From NCBI RefSeq assembly GCF_018612915.1, contig NZ_JAGGRL010000002.1, forward strand, positions 124,001 to 188,000: 64,000 nt of DNA. Direction: 5' to 3'. Below the pieces are notes generated by a model. That model ran no database searches. It had not been told where the DNA came from and was given only the letters and a program-made list of their open reading frames with translations. A program made the translations under genes and the position numbers. How positions within the stretch are numbered: the stretch's first letter is position 1; the number at the start of each line of letters is the position of its first letter. Positions 56,425 through 64,000 of the stretch are shown here, in pieces. Source of the DNA: Stenotrophomonas sp. ISL-67 (GTDB taxonomy: Bacteria; Pseudomonadota; Gammaproteobacteria; Xanthomonadales; Xanthomonadaceae).

Positions 56425-57475
56425 GATTGTCGTATTGCCCGGTGATGGCATCGGTCCCGAAGTTGCCGCTGCCGCTGTTGCGGTGCTTGGCGCGGTTGCC
56501 GGGCGTTTTGGCCACACCTTCCGTTTCAGCGAGCACGATATCGGCGGCATCGCCATCGACCGCCACGGCGAGCCGCTGCCCGCCGCCACGCTGGATGCCT
56601 GCCGGCAGGCCAAGGCGATCCTGCTGGGCGCAGTGGGCGGGCCCAAGTGGTCCAACCCCAACGCCAAGGTGCGTCCCGAGCAGGGCCTGCTGGCGATCCG
56701 CAAGGCCTTGGGGCTGTATGCCAATCTGCGCCCGGTGCGCACCCATCCGGCCGCCCTGGGCGCCTCGCCGATCAAGGCCGAGCTGCTTGAAGGCGTGGAC
56801 TTCGTCGTGGTGCGCGAGCTCACCGGCGGCATCTACTTCGGTGAGAAGACCCGCACCGCCGACGCCGCCAGCGACCTGTGCAGCTACAGCGTGGCTGAAA
56901 TCGAGCGGGTGATGCGCAGCGCGTTCCGGCTGGCGCAGCAGCGCCGCGGCAAGGTCACCTCGGTGGACAAGGCCAACGTGCTGGAGACCTCGCGCCTGTG
57001 GCGCGACGTGGCCGCGCGGATCGGCCGCGAGGAATTCCCGGCGATCGCGCTGGAGCACCAGCTGGTGGATTCAATGGCCATGCACCTGCTGGCCAAGCCA
57101 CGCGAGTACGACGTGATCGTGACCGAGAACATGTTCGGCGACATCCTCACCGACGAGGCGTCGATGCTGGCCGGTTCGCTGGGCCTGCTGCCGTCTGCGT
57201 CGCTGGGTGAACCGGGCGCGGTGGGCATCTACGAGCCGATCCACGGCTCGGCACCGGATATCGCCGGCAAGGGCATCGCCAACCCGTACGCCACGATCTT
57301 CAGCGCGGCGATGCTGCTGCGGCATTCGTTGGGGTTGGAAGCCGAAGCGGCAGCCGTGGAAGCCGCCGTACATGCCGCGTTGGATGATGGCGTGTTCACC
57401 GCCGATCTGGCGGCAAAGGGCCAGGCGGTCAGCACCACGCAGGCCACCGACGCGGTGCTGGCGCGGTTGGCGTAA
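56414..57475 (+). CDS. leuB: 3-isopropylmalate dehydrogenase
   Basis: LeuB oxidatively decarboxylates 3-isopropylmalate with NAD+. The 353-residue enzyme begins [18 protein letters not shown] and has [10 protein letters not shown], the substrate-binding [39 protein letters not shown], the metal-binding [33 protein letters not shown] and [19 protein letters not shown]. It is the last gene of the operon. A long inverted-repeat element follows the stop. Confidence 0.97.
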   Translation: MHAEIVVLPGDGIGPEVAAAAVAVLGAVAGRFGHTFRFSEHDIGGIAIDRHGEPLPAATLDACRQAKAILLGAVGGPKWSNPNAKVRPEQGLLAIRKALGLYANLRPVRTHPAALGASPIKAELLEGVDFVVVRELTGGIYFGEKTRTADAASDLCSYSVAEIERVMRSAFRLAQQRRGKVTSVDKANVLETSRLWRDVAARIGREEFPAIALEHQLVDSMAMHLLAKPREYDVIVTENMFGDILTDEASMLAGSLGLLPSASLGEPGAVGIYEPIHGSAPDIAGKGIANPYATIFSAAMLLRHSLGLEAEAAAVEAAVHAALDDGVFTADLAAKGQAVSTTQATDAVLARLA

Positions 57476-57523
57476 GTCGGGCGCCGCACGCGTGTCGTGT
57501 AGCGTGTAACGGGACACCGGCCC

Positions 57524-57668
57524 GGTAGGGTCGGTTCCCAAACGACCGCACGTAACCGCGCAACGCCCGGTAACGCATGACCCCAAACGAAGAGCGCGTC
57601 CCCGAAAGGGTCCATGCGTCAAAGCACCGACCACCTGCGTCGGCGGTCGTTTGGGAACCGACCCTACC
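57524..57668. repeat. 145-nt long inverted-repeat element, GTAG-ended (family member B)
   Basis: The left arm (GGTAGGGTCGGTTCCCAAAC, GACCGC) and the right arm ending at 57668 pair perfectly over 26 nt and then partially through CGCATG...CCATGCG. The spacer contains CCCCAAACGAAGAGCGCG. The core CCATGCGTCAAAGC-CCGACCACC is shared with element A at 45293-45457. Here too the element lies between convergent genes (leuB and the RND pump gene). The rest of 57476-57737 holds no gene. Confidence 0.85.
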
Positions 57669-57737
57669 CCCGCGTCTGCAGCGCCGGGGATCCAGGCGAT
57701 TCAACGGCGCCGCAGTTGCGGCGCCGTCGGCGTAGTT

Positions 57738-60700
57738 TCATTCCGCTTCGTCCGGCCTCACCCGGAACCACGCCGCATACAACGCCGGCAGGAACACCAG
57801 GGTCAGCACGGTACCGACAATCAACCCGCCCATGATCGAGATCGCCATCGAGCCGTAGAACGCGCTGCGCGACAGCGGGATCATCGCCAGCACCGCCGCC
57901 AGCGCAGTGAGCACGATCGGGCGGAAACGCCGCACGGTCGCGTCGATGATCGCGTGCCAGCGGTCATGGCCGGCATCGATGTCCTGCTGGATCTGGTCGA
58001 TCAGGATCACCGAGTTGCGCATGATCATGCCTGCCAATGCGATCGTGCCCAGCAGCGCCACGAACCCGAACGGCGCGCGGAACAACAGCAGGAACAACGT
58101 GGCACCGATGATGCCCAGCGGCGCGGTCACCAGCACCATCGCCGCGCGCGAAAAGCTGCGCAGCTGCAGCATCAGCAACGTGGCCACCACGATCAGGAAC
58201 AGCGGCATGCCGGCCTTGATCGAATCCTGCCCGCGCGCCGAATCTTCCACCGTGCCGCCGGTCTCCAGCAGGTAGCCCGACGGCAGCTCTGCGCGGATAC
58301 CATCCAGCGTCGGCAGGATCTGCTGGATCACATCCAGTGGCTGCTTGCCGTCACCGATGTCCGCACGCACGGTCACCGTCGGCAACCGGTTGCGGTGCCA
58401 GATGATGCCGTCTTCGAACACATTCTCCAGCCGCGCAACCTGCGACAACGTCACCGACGTGCCGCTGGCGGTCGGAATGGCCAGGCTGCCCAGCATATCC
58501 AGCCGTACCCGCTCGTTCTCCGGGCCGCGCAGCAGCATTTCGATCAGGCGGTTGCCTTCGCGGTAGGTGCTCACGCTCATGCCCGACAGCGAGGTGCCCA
58601 GCAGCTGGCTCACCTGCGCACTGCTCACGCCCAGCGCACGCGCGCGGTCCTGGTCGATCACCAGCCGCACCACCTTGCTCGGCTCGCTCCAGTCCAGGTT
58701 GACGTTGATCACGTGCGGGTTCTCGCGCACCTTGGCCTGAACCTGCCGGGCGATGGCCTGCACCTGCTCGATGTGCTCGCCGGAAATGCGCATCTGCACC
58801 GGGTAGCCCACCGGCGGCCCGTTCTCCAAGCGGGTCACGCGCATCTGCACGTCGGTGAACTGCGGAATCACCTCCTTGATCAACCAGTCGCGCGTGGCCT
58901 CACGCGCTTCGGCATTCTCGGTGAGCACCACGAACTGCGAGAAGTTGGTGGCCGGCAACTGCTGGTCCAGCGGCAGGTAGAAGCGCGGCGAACCGGTGCC
59001 CACGTAGGCCACGTAATTGCTGATGCCCTCGCGGCCATGCAGCAGCTTCTCCAGCTTCGCCGCCTGCGCCTTGGTCGCCTCCAGCGATGCGCCTTCGGCC
59101 AGCTCGATGTCCACCATCAGCTCCGGCCGGGTCGAATCCGGGAAGAACTGCTGCGGCACGAAGCGGAAGATCAGCAGCGAGAACACGAACAGCGCCGCCG
59201 TGGCGCCGATCACCCACCAGCGGTGGCGCAGGCAGGTGTCCAGGAAACGGCGGAAGCGGGTGTAGAACGGGCGCTGGTACGGGTCGTGGTCGTGCGCATG
59301 CTGCTTGGGCACGATCCAGCGCGACAGCGCCGGGAAACGGTCGCCCCAGGCCAGCCGGCGCGCATGCCAGCGCGCGGCGAAGCTGCCCGGCCTGGGCCGC
59401 TGCGGATTGAACAGGTCCGGCAGCATCTTGTCGCCCAGGTACGGGATGAACAGCACCGCGGCGATCCACGACACCACCAGCGCGATGGTCACCACCTGGA
59501 ACAGCGAACGGGTGTATTCACCGGTGCTCGACGCCGCCGTGGCGATCGGCAGGAAGCCGGCCGCCGTGATCAGCGTACCGGTCAGCATCGGGAACGCGGT
59601 CGATTCCCAGGCGAAGCTGGCCGCGCGCAGGCGGTCGTAGCCCTGCTCCATCTTGGTGGCCATCATCTCCACCGCGATGATCGCATCGTCCACCAGCAGG
59701 CCGAGTGCCAGCACCAGCGCACCCAGCGAAATCTTGTGCAGGCCGATGTCGAAGTAGTGCATGACGAAGAAGGTCATCGCCAGCACCAGTGGAATGGTCA
59801 CGCCCACCACCAGGCCGGTGCGCAGCCCCAGCGAGAAGAAGCTGACCAGCAGCACGATCACCACCGCTTCGGTGAGCACCTGCACGAACTCGCCCACCGA
59901 TTCTTCCACCGCATGCGGCTGGTCGGAGACCTTGCGCAGCTGCATCCCGGCCGGCAGCGTCTTCTGCAGGCGTTCGAACTCGGCGTCCAGGGTGGTGCCC
60001 AACTTGAGGATGTCGCCACCGTCCTTCATCGCCACCGCGATGCCGATGGCGTCTTCCCCCATGAAGCGCATCTTCGGCGACGCCGGATCGGCAAACCCAC
60101 GCTTGACCTCGGCGATGTCGCCCAGGTGCACGGTGCGGTCGCCGGCCTGGATCGGGAAGCGGCGGATGTCGTCCACGCTCTGGAACTGGCCGGTCACGCG
60201 CAGCTGTACGCGGTCGGTCGGGGTTTCAAAGAAGCTGGTGGCGGCAATCGCATTCTGGTCTGCCAGCGCCTGCTGCACCTGCTGCAACGACACGCCCAGC
60301 GTGGCCAGCTTGGTGTTGGACAGCTCGATCCAGACCTTTTCGTCCTGCAGGCCTTCCAGCTCGATCTTGCCCACGTCCGGCACGCGCTGCAGTTCCAGCT
60401 GGATGCGGTCGGCGTAGTCTCGCATCACCGCGTAGTCGAAGCCCTGCCCGGTCAGCGCATAGATGTTGCCGAAGGTGTCGCCGAACTCATCATTGAAGAA
60501 CGGGCCGACGATCTCGCGCGGCAGGTTCGGCTTGATGTCGCCGACGCGCTTGCGCACCTGGTACCACAGGTCCGGGATCGCCTTGGAACGCAGGCTGTCC
60601 TTGGCCGCGAAGATCACCTGCGATTCGCCGGGGCGCGAGTACGAGCGGATGAACTCGTACTGCCCGGTGTTGAGCAGCGCTTTTTCGATCGGCTCGGTGA

Positions 60701-60896
60701 CCTGCCGCGAGACCTGCTCGGCGGTGGCGCCCGGCCACATCGTGCGTACCACCATCACCTTGAAGGTGAACGGCGGGTCCTCGGATTGGCCCAGGTGCTT
60801 GTACGACCACGCGCCGATGATCGCGAAGGCCAGCATCGCAAACAGCACCAGCGCGCGGTTGCCCAGCGCCCATTCGGAAAGATTGAAGCGGCGCAC
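57738..60896 (-). CDS. smeP: RND efflux pump inner-membrane subunit, SmeP-like
   Basis: The 1052-residue proton-driven exporter has twelve helices and two large periplasmic loops. Helix 4 has the proton-relay aspartates in LALGLLVDDAIIAVEMM, and the N-terminus NRALVLFAMLAFAIIGAWSYKHLGQSEDPPFTF is typical of this RND branch. It forms a tripartite pump with the adaptor encoded 4 nt upstream and TolC. The set adaptor-RND with divergent TetR gene, pcm and tolC matches smeRo-smeOP-pcm-tolCSm of S. maltophilia, which exports several antibiotics and detergents. I infer the name from that order. Confidence 0.9.
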   Translation of the reverse strand: MRRFNLSEWALGNRALVLFAMLAFAIIGAWSYKHLGQSEDPPFTFKVMVVRTMWPGATAEQVSRQVTEPIEKALLNTGQYEFIRSYSRPGESQVIFAAKDSLRSKAIPDLWYQVRKRVGDIKPNLPREIVGPFFNDEFGDTFGNIYALTGQGFDYAVMRDYADRIQLELQRVPDVGKIELEGLQDEKVWIELSNTKLATLGVSLQQVQQALADQNAIAATSFFETPTDRVQLRVTGQFQSVDDIRRFPIQAGDRTVHLGDIAEVKRGFADPASPKMRFMGEDAIGIAVAMKDGGDILKLGTTLDAEFERLQKTLPAGMQLRKVSDQPHAVEESVGEFVQVLTEAVVIVLLVSFFSLGLRTGLVVGVTIPLVLAMTFFVMHYFDIGLHKISLGALVLALGLLVDDAIIAVEMMATKMEQGYDRLRAASFAWESTAFPMLTGTLITAAGFLPIATAASSTGEYTRSLFQVVTIALVVSWIAAVLFIPYLGDKMLPDLFNPQRPRPGSFAARWHARRLAWGDRFPALSRWIVPKQHAHDHDPYQRPFYTRFRRFLDTCLRHRWWVIGATAALFVFSLLIFRFVPQQFFPDSTRPELMVDIELAEGASLEATKAQAAKLEKLLHGREGISNYVAYVGTGSPRFYLPLDQQLPATNFSQFVVLTENAEAREATRDWLIKEVIPQFTDVQMRVTRLENGPPVGYPVQMRISGEHIEQVQAIARQVQAKVRENPHVINVNLDWSEPSKVVRLVIDQDRARALGVSSAQVSQLLGTSLSGMSVSTYREGNRLIEMLLRGPENERVRLDMLGSLAIPTASGTSVTLSQVARLENVFEDGIIWHRNRLPTVTVRADIGDGKQPLDVIQQILPTLDGIRAELPSGYLLETGGTVEDSARGQDSIKAGMPLFLIVVATLLMLQLRSFSRAAMVLVTAPLGIIGATLFLLLFRAPFGFVALLGTIALAGMIMRNSVILIDQIQQDIDAGHDRWHAIIDATVRRFRPIVLTALAAVLAMIPLSRSAFYGSMAISIMGGLIVGTVLTLVFLPALYAAWFRVRPDEAE

Positions 60897-60900
60897 GGGG

Positions 60901-62019
60901 TCAGTGCCCCTTGGCCGCAGCGGCCGGCTTCAGCACCGGGCGGTTCTGGCGATCAACCGGGGTGACTGCCTGGCCTTCGCGCAGGAGGTGCCCACCCGCG
61001 GCAACGACCCAATCCTGCGCGGCAACGCCGGACAGCACCGGCACCGCGTCGGGGCCATAGGCACCCACCGTCACCGGCGTGGCCTTGATCGCGCCGTTTG
61101 CAGGATTGACCACCCACACGCTGGCCGTGCCATCGGCGCCGCGCAGCACCGCCCCCAGCGGCACCTGCAGGGTGCCGGCGCGGCCGGCGGCGGCGAACAC
61201 GCGCGCGCTCTGGCCCAGTTCCACTTCGCTCGCCGCTTCCGGTGCCAGGCTCACACGGGTGGCGTAGGTACGCGCCTGCGCATCCGCAGCCGGCGCGATC
61301 TCGCGGATCGTGCCCGGCAGCATCTGGCCCGGCTTGTTCCACAGTTCCACCTGCACGTCCTGGCCGACCTGGTAATCGCGGATGTTGCTTTCCGGCAGCG
61401 CGATCAGCACCTCGCGGCCACCGTCGGCGGCCAGGGTGAACACCGTCTGCCCGGCGCCTACCACCTGCCCGGCTTCGGCCTGGCGGCTGGCGATCACGCC
61501 ATCGGCCGGCGCGCGCAGCTGGGCGTAGCCGGTCTGGTTGCGGGCCACCGCCAGGTTGGCGCGGGCGGCGTTGGCCTGGCCCTGCGCGGCCTTGTAGGCG
61601 GCGGTCTGTGCATCGAGGGTGGACTGGCTGACCAGCTGCTGCTCGGCCAGCGTGGCGTAGCGCTTCTGGTCATCGCGGGCACGCACGAGGTCGGCTTCGG
61701 CCGCCGCCAGCTGCGCCTGGGAGGCGCTCGCCTGGGAGGCGAAATCGGCAGCGTCCAGTTCAGCCAACAGGTCACCCTTGCGCACGCGCTGGCCGGCATC
61801 GACGTGCCGCTTGACCAGGTTGCCACCGACGCGGAACGACAGCGGGCTTTCCTGGAGGGCATGCACCTCGCCCGGATACGCCGCCACTTCCTGGCCGCTC
61901 ACCGTGCCCGGCTGCACCACCAGCACCGGAATCGGCGCGGCCGGCTCGGCATCCTGTTTGCCACACGCTGCCAGCATTAACGCCAGCAGGCCACTGCCCA
62001 TCCATCGCAAGTTGTTCAT
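60901..62019 (-). CDS. smeO: RND pump periplasmic adaptor lipoprotein, SmeO-like
   Basis: The 372-residue membrane fusion protein begins WMGSGLLALMLAACGKQ, a signal peptide with lipobox LAAC. A split lipoyl domain follows (VGGNLVKRHVDAGQRVRKGDLLAELD and YAQLRAPADGVIASRQAEAGQVVGAGQTVFTLA). They flank a coiled-coil hairpin (SQASASQAQLAAAEADLVRARDDQKRYATLAEQQLVSQSTLDAQ). Beta-barrel and membrane-proximal domains come last. It links the RND pump to TolC. The gene starts the pump operon and is divergent from the TetR gene, with 96 nt between the starts. Confidence 0.92.
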   Translation of the reverse strand: MNNLRWMGSGLLALMLAACGKQDAEPAAPIPVLVVQPGTVSGQEVAAYPGEVHALQESPLSFRVGGNLVKRHVDAGQRVRKGDLLAELDAADFASQASASQAQLAAAEADLVRARDDQKRYATLAEQQLVSQSTLDAQTAAYKAAQGQANAARANLAVARNQTGYAQLRAPADGVIASRQAEAGQVVGAGQTVFTLAADGGREVLIALPESNIRDYQVGQDVQVELWNKPGQMLPGTIREIAPAADAQARTYATRVSLAPEAASEVELGQSARVFAAAGRAGTLQVPLGAVLRGADGTASVWVVNPANGAIKATPVTVGAYGPDAVPVLSGVAAQDWVVAAGGHLLREGQAVTPVDRQNRPVLKPAAAAKGH

Positions 62020-62063
62020 GAGGTCCTGGACCTTGAAGTACCGGGGGGAACCCGGCTAATAGT

Positions 62064-62108
62064 GAACCAGCCGGTATAGTATAAATATCGAACCGATTGG
62101 TCTAGTAT
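62064..62108. promoter_or_regulatory. Two similar operator-like sites between smeO and smeRo
   Basis: GAACCAGCCGGTATAGTAT (62064-62082) and GAACCGATTGGTCTAGTAT (62090-62108) are direct repeats spaced 26 nt. Each has an ACC-N4-GGT dyad. They overlap AT-rich -10-like sequences for both directions (TATACT on the minus strand, TAGTAT on the plus). This is where a TetR-type repressor would be expected to bind. Confidence 0.7.
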
Positions 62109-62115
62109 TGTTTGA

Positions 62116-62787
62116 ATGACTGATTCGACTTCTTCCGCCGCGCCGCCCAAGCCCGCCGCCAAAGCGGCCGGACCCGGCCGCCCGAAGGATCTGGGCAAGC
62201 GTGCAGCCATCCTCGACGCGGCCAAGGCATTGTTCGTGGACCAGGGATATGGCGGCGTCAGCATGGACAGCATCGCGGCCCAGGCCGGCGTTTCCAAGCT
62301 GACCGTTTATAGCCATTTCGGCGACAAAGAGGCGCTTTTCGCCGAAGCTGTGAAGTCAACCTGCGTGGAAATGCTGCCCGATGCGCTGTTCGTCACCGAC
62401 GCCGACGGCGCCCTGCGCGAGCAGCTGCTGGGCATCGGCCGGGCGTTCTTCGCCATGATCACCTCGCCGGCCGCCGTGGCCGTGCAGCGGGTGATGATGG
62501 CCCCCGATACCGACGACCGGATCCGCGAGATGTTCTGGCTGGCCGGCCCACAACGCACCAGCGATGCCCTGGCTGAGTTCCTGCGTGCCCGCACCGAACG
62601 TGGCGAACTGGAGATCACCGACTTCCAGACCGCCGCCCTGCAGTTCTTCACCCTCATCAAAGGCGAGCTGCATACGCATATGATGTGCGGGCTGCGAACG
62701 GCCCCGGCCGAGTGCGACGCCGACGCCCATGTCGAGGCCAGCGTGACCTTCTTCCTGAGGGCATACGCGACCCGCCCCGGGCAGTAA
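62116..62787 (+). CDS. smeRo: TetR-family repressor of the efflux pump, SmeRo-like
   Basis: The 223-residue protein has an Ala/Pro-rich N-terminal extension, then a TetR helix-turn-helix (RAAILDAAKALFVDQGYGGVSMDSIAAQAGVSKLTVYSHFGDKEALFAEAV, about residues 30-80) and a helical ligand-binding domain. It lies divergent from smeOP and upstream of pcm-tolC. In S. maltophilia the equivalent SmeRo represses the pump. No Shine-Dalgarno is visible before the ATG, and the -10-like TAGTAT ends only 7 nt upstream, so the message may be leaderless. Confidence 0.88.
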   Translation: MTDSTSSAAPPKPAAKAAGPGRPKDLGKRAAILDAAKALFVDQGYGGVSMDSIAAQAGVSKLTVYSHFGDKEALFAEAVKSTCVEMLPDALFVTDADGALREQLLGIGRAFFAMITSPAAVAVQRVMMAPDTDDRIREMFWLAGPQRTSDALAEFLRARTERGELEITDFQTAALQFFTLIKGELHTHMMCGLRTAPAECDADAHVEASVTFFLRAYATRPGQ

Positions 62788-62922
62788 CACCAAGATGAAT
62801 GGCTGGAGGTCGCGGTGACTTCCGGCACTGCGACCCCGGCGCGACGGCAGCGATGCTCTCAGCGCGCCGCCGGCTCCCGGCACCGGTAAAATGGCCGGCC
62901 CACTGCGCTGGATTAGAACCTC

Positions 62923-63573
62923 ATGACGATCGATTACGCCCACGCCCGCGAACTGATGGTTGAACAGCAGATCCGTCCCTGGGACGTGCTGGACATCCGT
63001 GTGCTCGACGTACTGGCACGTTTGCCGCGCGAGGCGTTCGTCGCCGAAGCGAACCGCGCCCTGGCCTATGCCGACATTGAACTGCCGCTGGGCAATGGCC
63101 AGAAGATGATGAAGCCGGTCATCGAAGGCCGCACCCTGCAGGCGCTGGACCTGCAGCCGGGCGACGAAGTGCTGGAAATCGGCACCGGCAGCGGCTTCCT
63201 CAGTGCCTGCATGGGCGAGCTGGCACGCGAAGTGCTCAGCCTGGAAATCGACCCGGTACTGGCCGACGGTGCGCGTGCGCGCCTGGATGCCGCCGCATTG
63301 GGCAACAATGTGCGCATTGAAGTTGCCGATGCGCTGAGTTGGGACACCGAACGCCGCTTCGACGCCATCTGCGTCACCGGCGCGGTGGACACCCTCCCGG
63401 CGCGCTTCACCCAGTGGCTGCGCCCCGGTGGCCGCCTGTTCGTGATCCGTGGCCGTTCGCCGGTGATGGAAGCGGTGCTGGTCAACGCCGATGGCAGCCT
63501 CAACGAATCGCTGTTTGAAACCGATATTGATTACCTGCGCGGTGCCGCGCCGGCACCCCAGTTCCACCTCTGA
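62923..63573 (+). CDS. pcm: Protein-L-isoaspartate O-methyltransferase family protein
   Basis: The 216-residue protein belongs to the PCMT family, which methylates isoaspartyl residues in damaged proteins. It begins MTIDYAHARELMVEQQIRPWDVLDIRVLDVLARLPREAFV, has LPLGNGQKMMKPVIEGRTLQAL (the substrate-binding loop; the usual IxQPY is altered) and motif I DEVLEIGTGSGFLSACMGELA, then RFDAICVTGAVDTLPARFTQWLRPGGRLFVI. It is part of the SmeOP region, 16 nt before tolC and probably co-transcribed with it, although its tie to efflux is unclear. GATTAGAACCTC precedes the ATG. Confidence 0.92.
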   Translation: MTIDYAHARELMVEQQIRPWDVLDIRVLDVLARLPREAFVAEANRALAYADIELPLGNGQKMMKPVIEGRTLQALDLQPGDEVLEIGTGSGFLSACMGELAREVLSLEIDPVLADGARARLDAAALGNNVRIEVADALSWDTERRFDAICVTGAVDTLPARFTQWLRPGGRLFVIRGRSPVMEAVLVNADGSLNESLFETDIDYLRGAAPAPQFHL

Positions 63574-63589
63574 GTCCAAGGAAGCCGCA

Positions 63590-64000
63590 ATGATCCGCCG
63601 ATCCCTCGCTATTGCGCTGGCCGCCGCCCTGCTGCCGATGACCGCCTCTGCCGCCGACCTGTTGCAGGTCTACGAAATGGCGCGCAACGGCGATCCGCAG
63701 CTGTCCGCAGCAGAATCGACCCGCCTGTTCGACAAGGAAGGCGCCGTGCAGGCCCGCGCCGCGCTGCTGCCACAGATCAACGGCGAAGCCTCGTTCACGC
63801 AGAACCGCACCACGCCCAACCACGACGTCAGCTCGACCTCGTACACCACCAAGAGCCGCAACTACGGCCTGAACGCGTCGCAGACGCTGATCAACTTCAC
63901 CCAGTTCGCCAACCTGCGTGCGCAGCGCGAGCTGAGCAAGGCAGCGGACTTCACCCTGGATTCGGCCAATGACGACCTGATCGTGCGCAGCTCGGCGGCG
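63590..64000 (+). CDS. tolC: TolC-family outer-membrane efflux protein, 3' end cut off by the window
   Basis: The frame is open from ATG 63590 to the right edge (137 codons). It begins MIRRSLAIALAAALLPMTASA, a signal peptide. The mature start ADLLQVYEMARNGDPQLSAAESTR is typical of TolC, as are KEGAVQARAALLPQINGEASF and NYGLNASQTLINFTQFANL, the first barrel strands and coiled-coil entry. It follows pcm by 16 nt, with AAGGAAG as ribosome site. It would be the outer-membrane channel for SmeOP and other pumps. Confidence 0.95.
   Translation, partial: MIRRSLAIALAAALLPMTASAADLLQVYEMARNGDPQLSAAESTRLFDKEGAVQARAALLPQINGEASFTQNRTTPNHDVSSTSYTTKSRNYGLNASQTLINFTQFANLRAQRELSKAADFTLDSANDDLIVRSSAA

Noticed and set aside
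57651-60965. 1104-codon open frame on the plus strand opposite the RND pump gene
   Set aside because: Antisense shadow in GC-rich DNA; rich in His, Arg and Gln, with no recognisable motif, while the minus strand encodes a textbook RND protein.

Overview
The window looks like the chromosome of a gamma-proteobacterium of the Xanthomonadaceae, most likely Stenotrophomonas. The DNA is GC-rich and densely coded. GTAG-headed hairpin repeats of the kind described as SMAG elements in Stenotrophomonas lie between many genes. The right edge carries the smeRo / smeOP / pcm / tolC arrangement known from S. maltophilia. I see no prophage, insertion sequence, CRISPR array, rRNA or tRNA gene, so this is core and semi-core chromosome rather than an island.

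Layout. Positions 1-13035 hold housekeeping genes: rpiA (cut at the left edge), a DUF192 lipoprotein, a SirB1-like protein, rubredoxin, thiE-hemL, azurin, a HAD phosphatase, an argD-like aminotransferase, a voltage-gated K+ channel, an SDR enzyme, a lipoprotein, a small kinase and a DedA-PAP2-LssY membrane protein. Positions 13059-22000 hold a catabolic block. A minus-strand operon encodes an aromatic-acid-type MFS permease, 4-oxalocrotonate tautomerase, 2-oxopent-4-enoate hydratase, acetaldehyde dehydrogenase, 4-hydroxy-2-oxovalerate aldolase, oxalocrotonate decarboxylase and a porin. It faces a cupin gene and an IclR regulator across a shared region with a perfect inverted repeat. No ring-cleavage dioxygenase is present.

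Positions 22017-34000 hold mpl, short adk, a PPi-type phosphofructokinase, the H+-pumping pyrophosphatase hppA, a propeller protein with a winged-helix regulator, a tandem pair of related cysteine-rich exported proteins, the soluble pyrophosphatase ppa and an HDOD protein with a degenerate receiver. Four PPi/adenylate genes thus lie within about 9 kb. Positions 34148-45195 hold a TonB-dependent receptor with an AraC regulator, a CadC/TolB-type membrane regulator, an ion-channel-like protein with an unusual pore, thiC under a TPP riboswitch, and a BCCT transporter.

Positions 45512-57475 hold ggt and the branched-chain amino-acid operon ilvC-ilvG-ilvM-ilvA-leuA-methyltransferase-leuC-leuD-leuB. 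A 42-codon leader peptide with a Leu/Val/Ile run precedes the operon, followed by a terminator and a visible antiterminator segment: a classic attenuator. Positions 57738-64000 hold the SmeOP-type RND pump, its TetR repressor, pcm and the start of tolC.

The most rewarding items are the ilv-leu attenuator, the methyltransferase inside the leucine operon, the tandem cysteine-rich pair, the lower meta pathway without an upper pathway, and at least three families of structured intergenic repeats.
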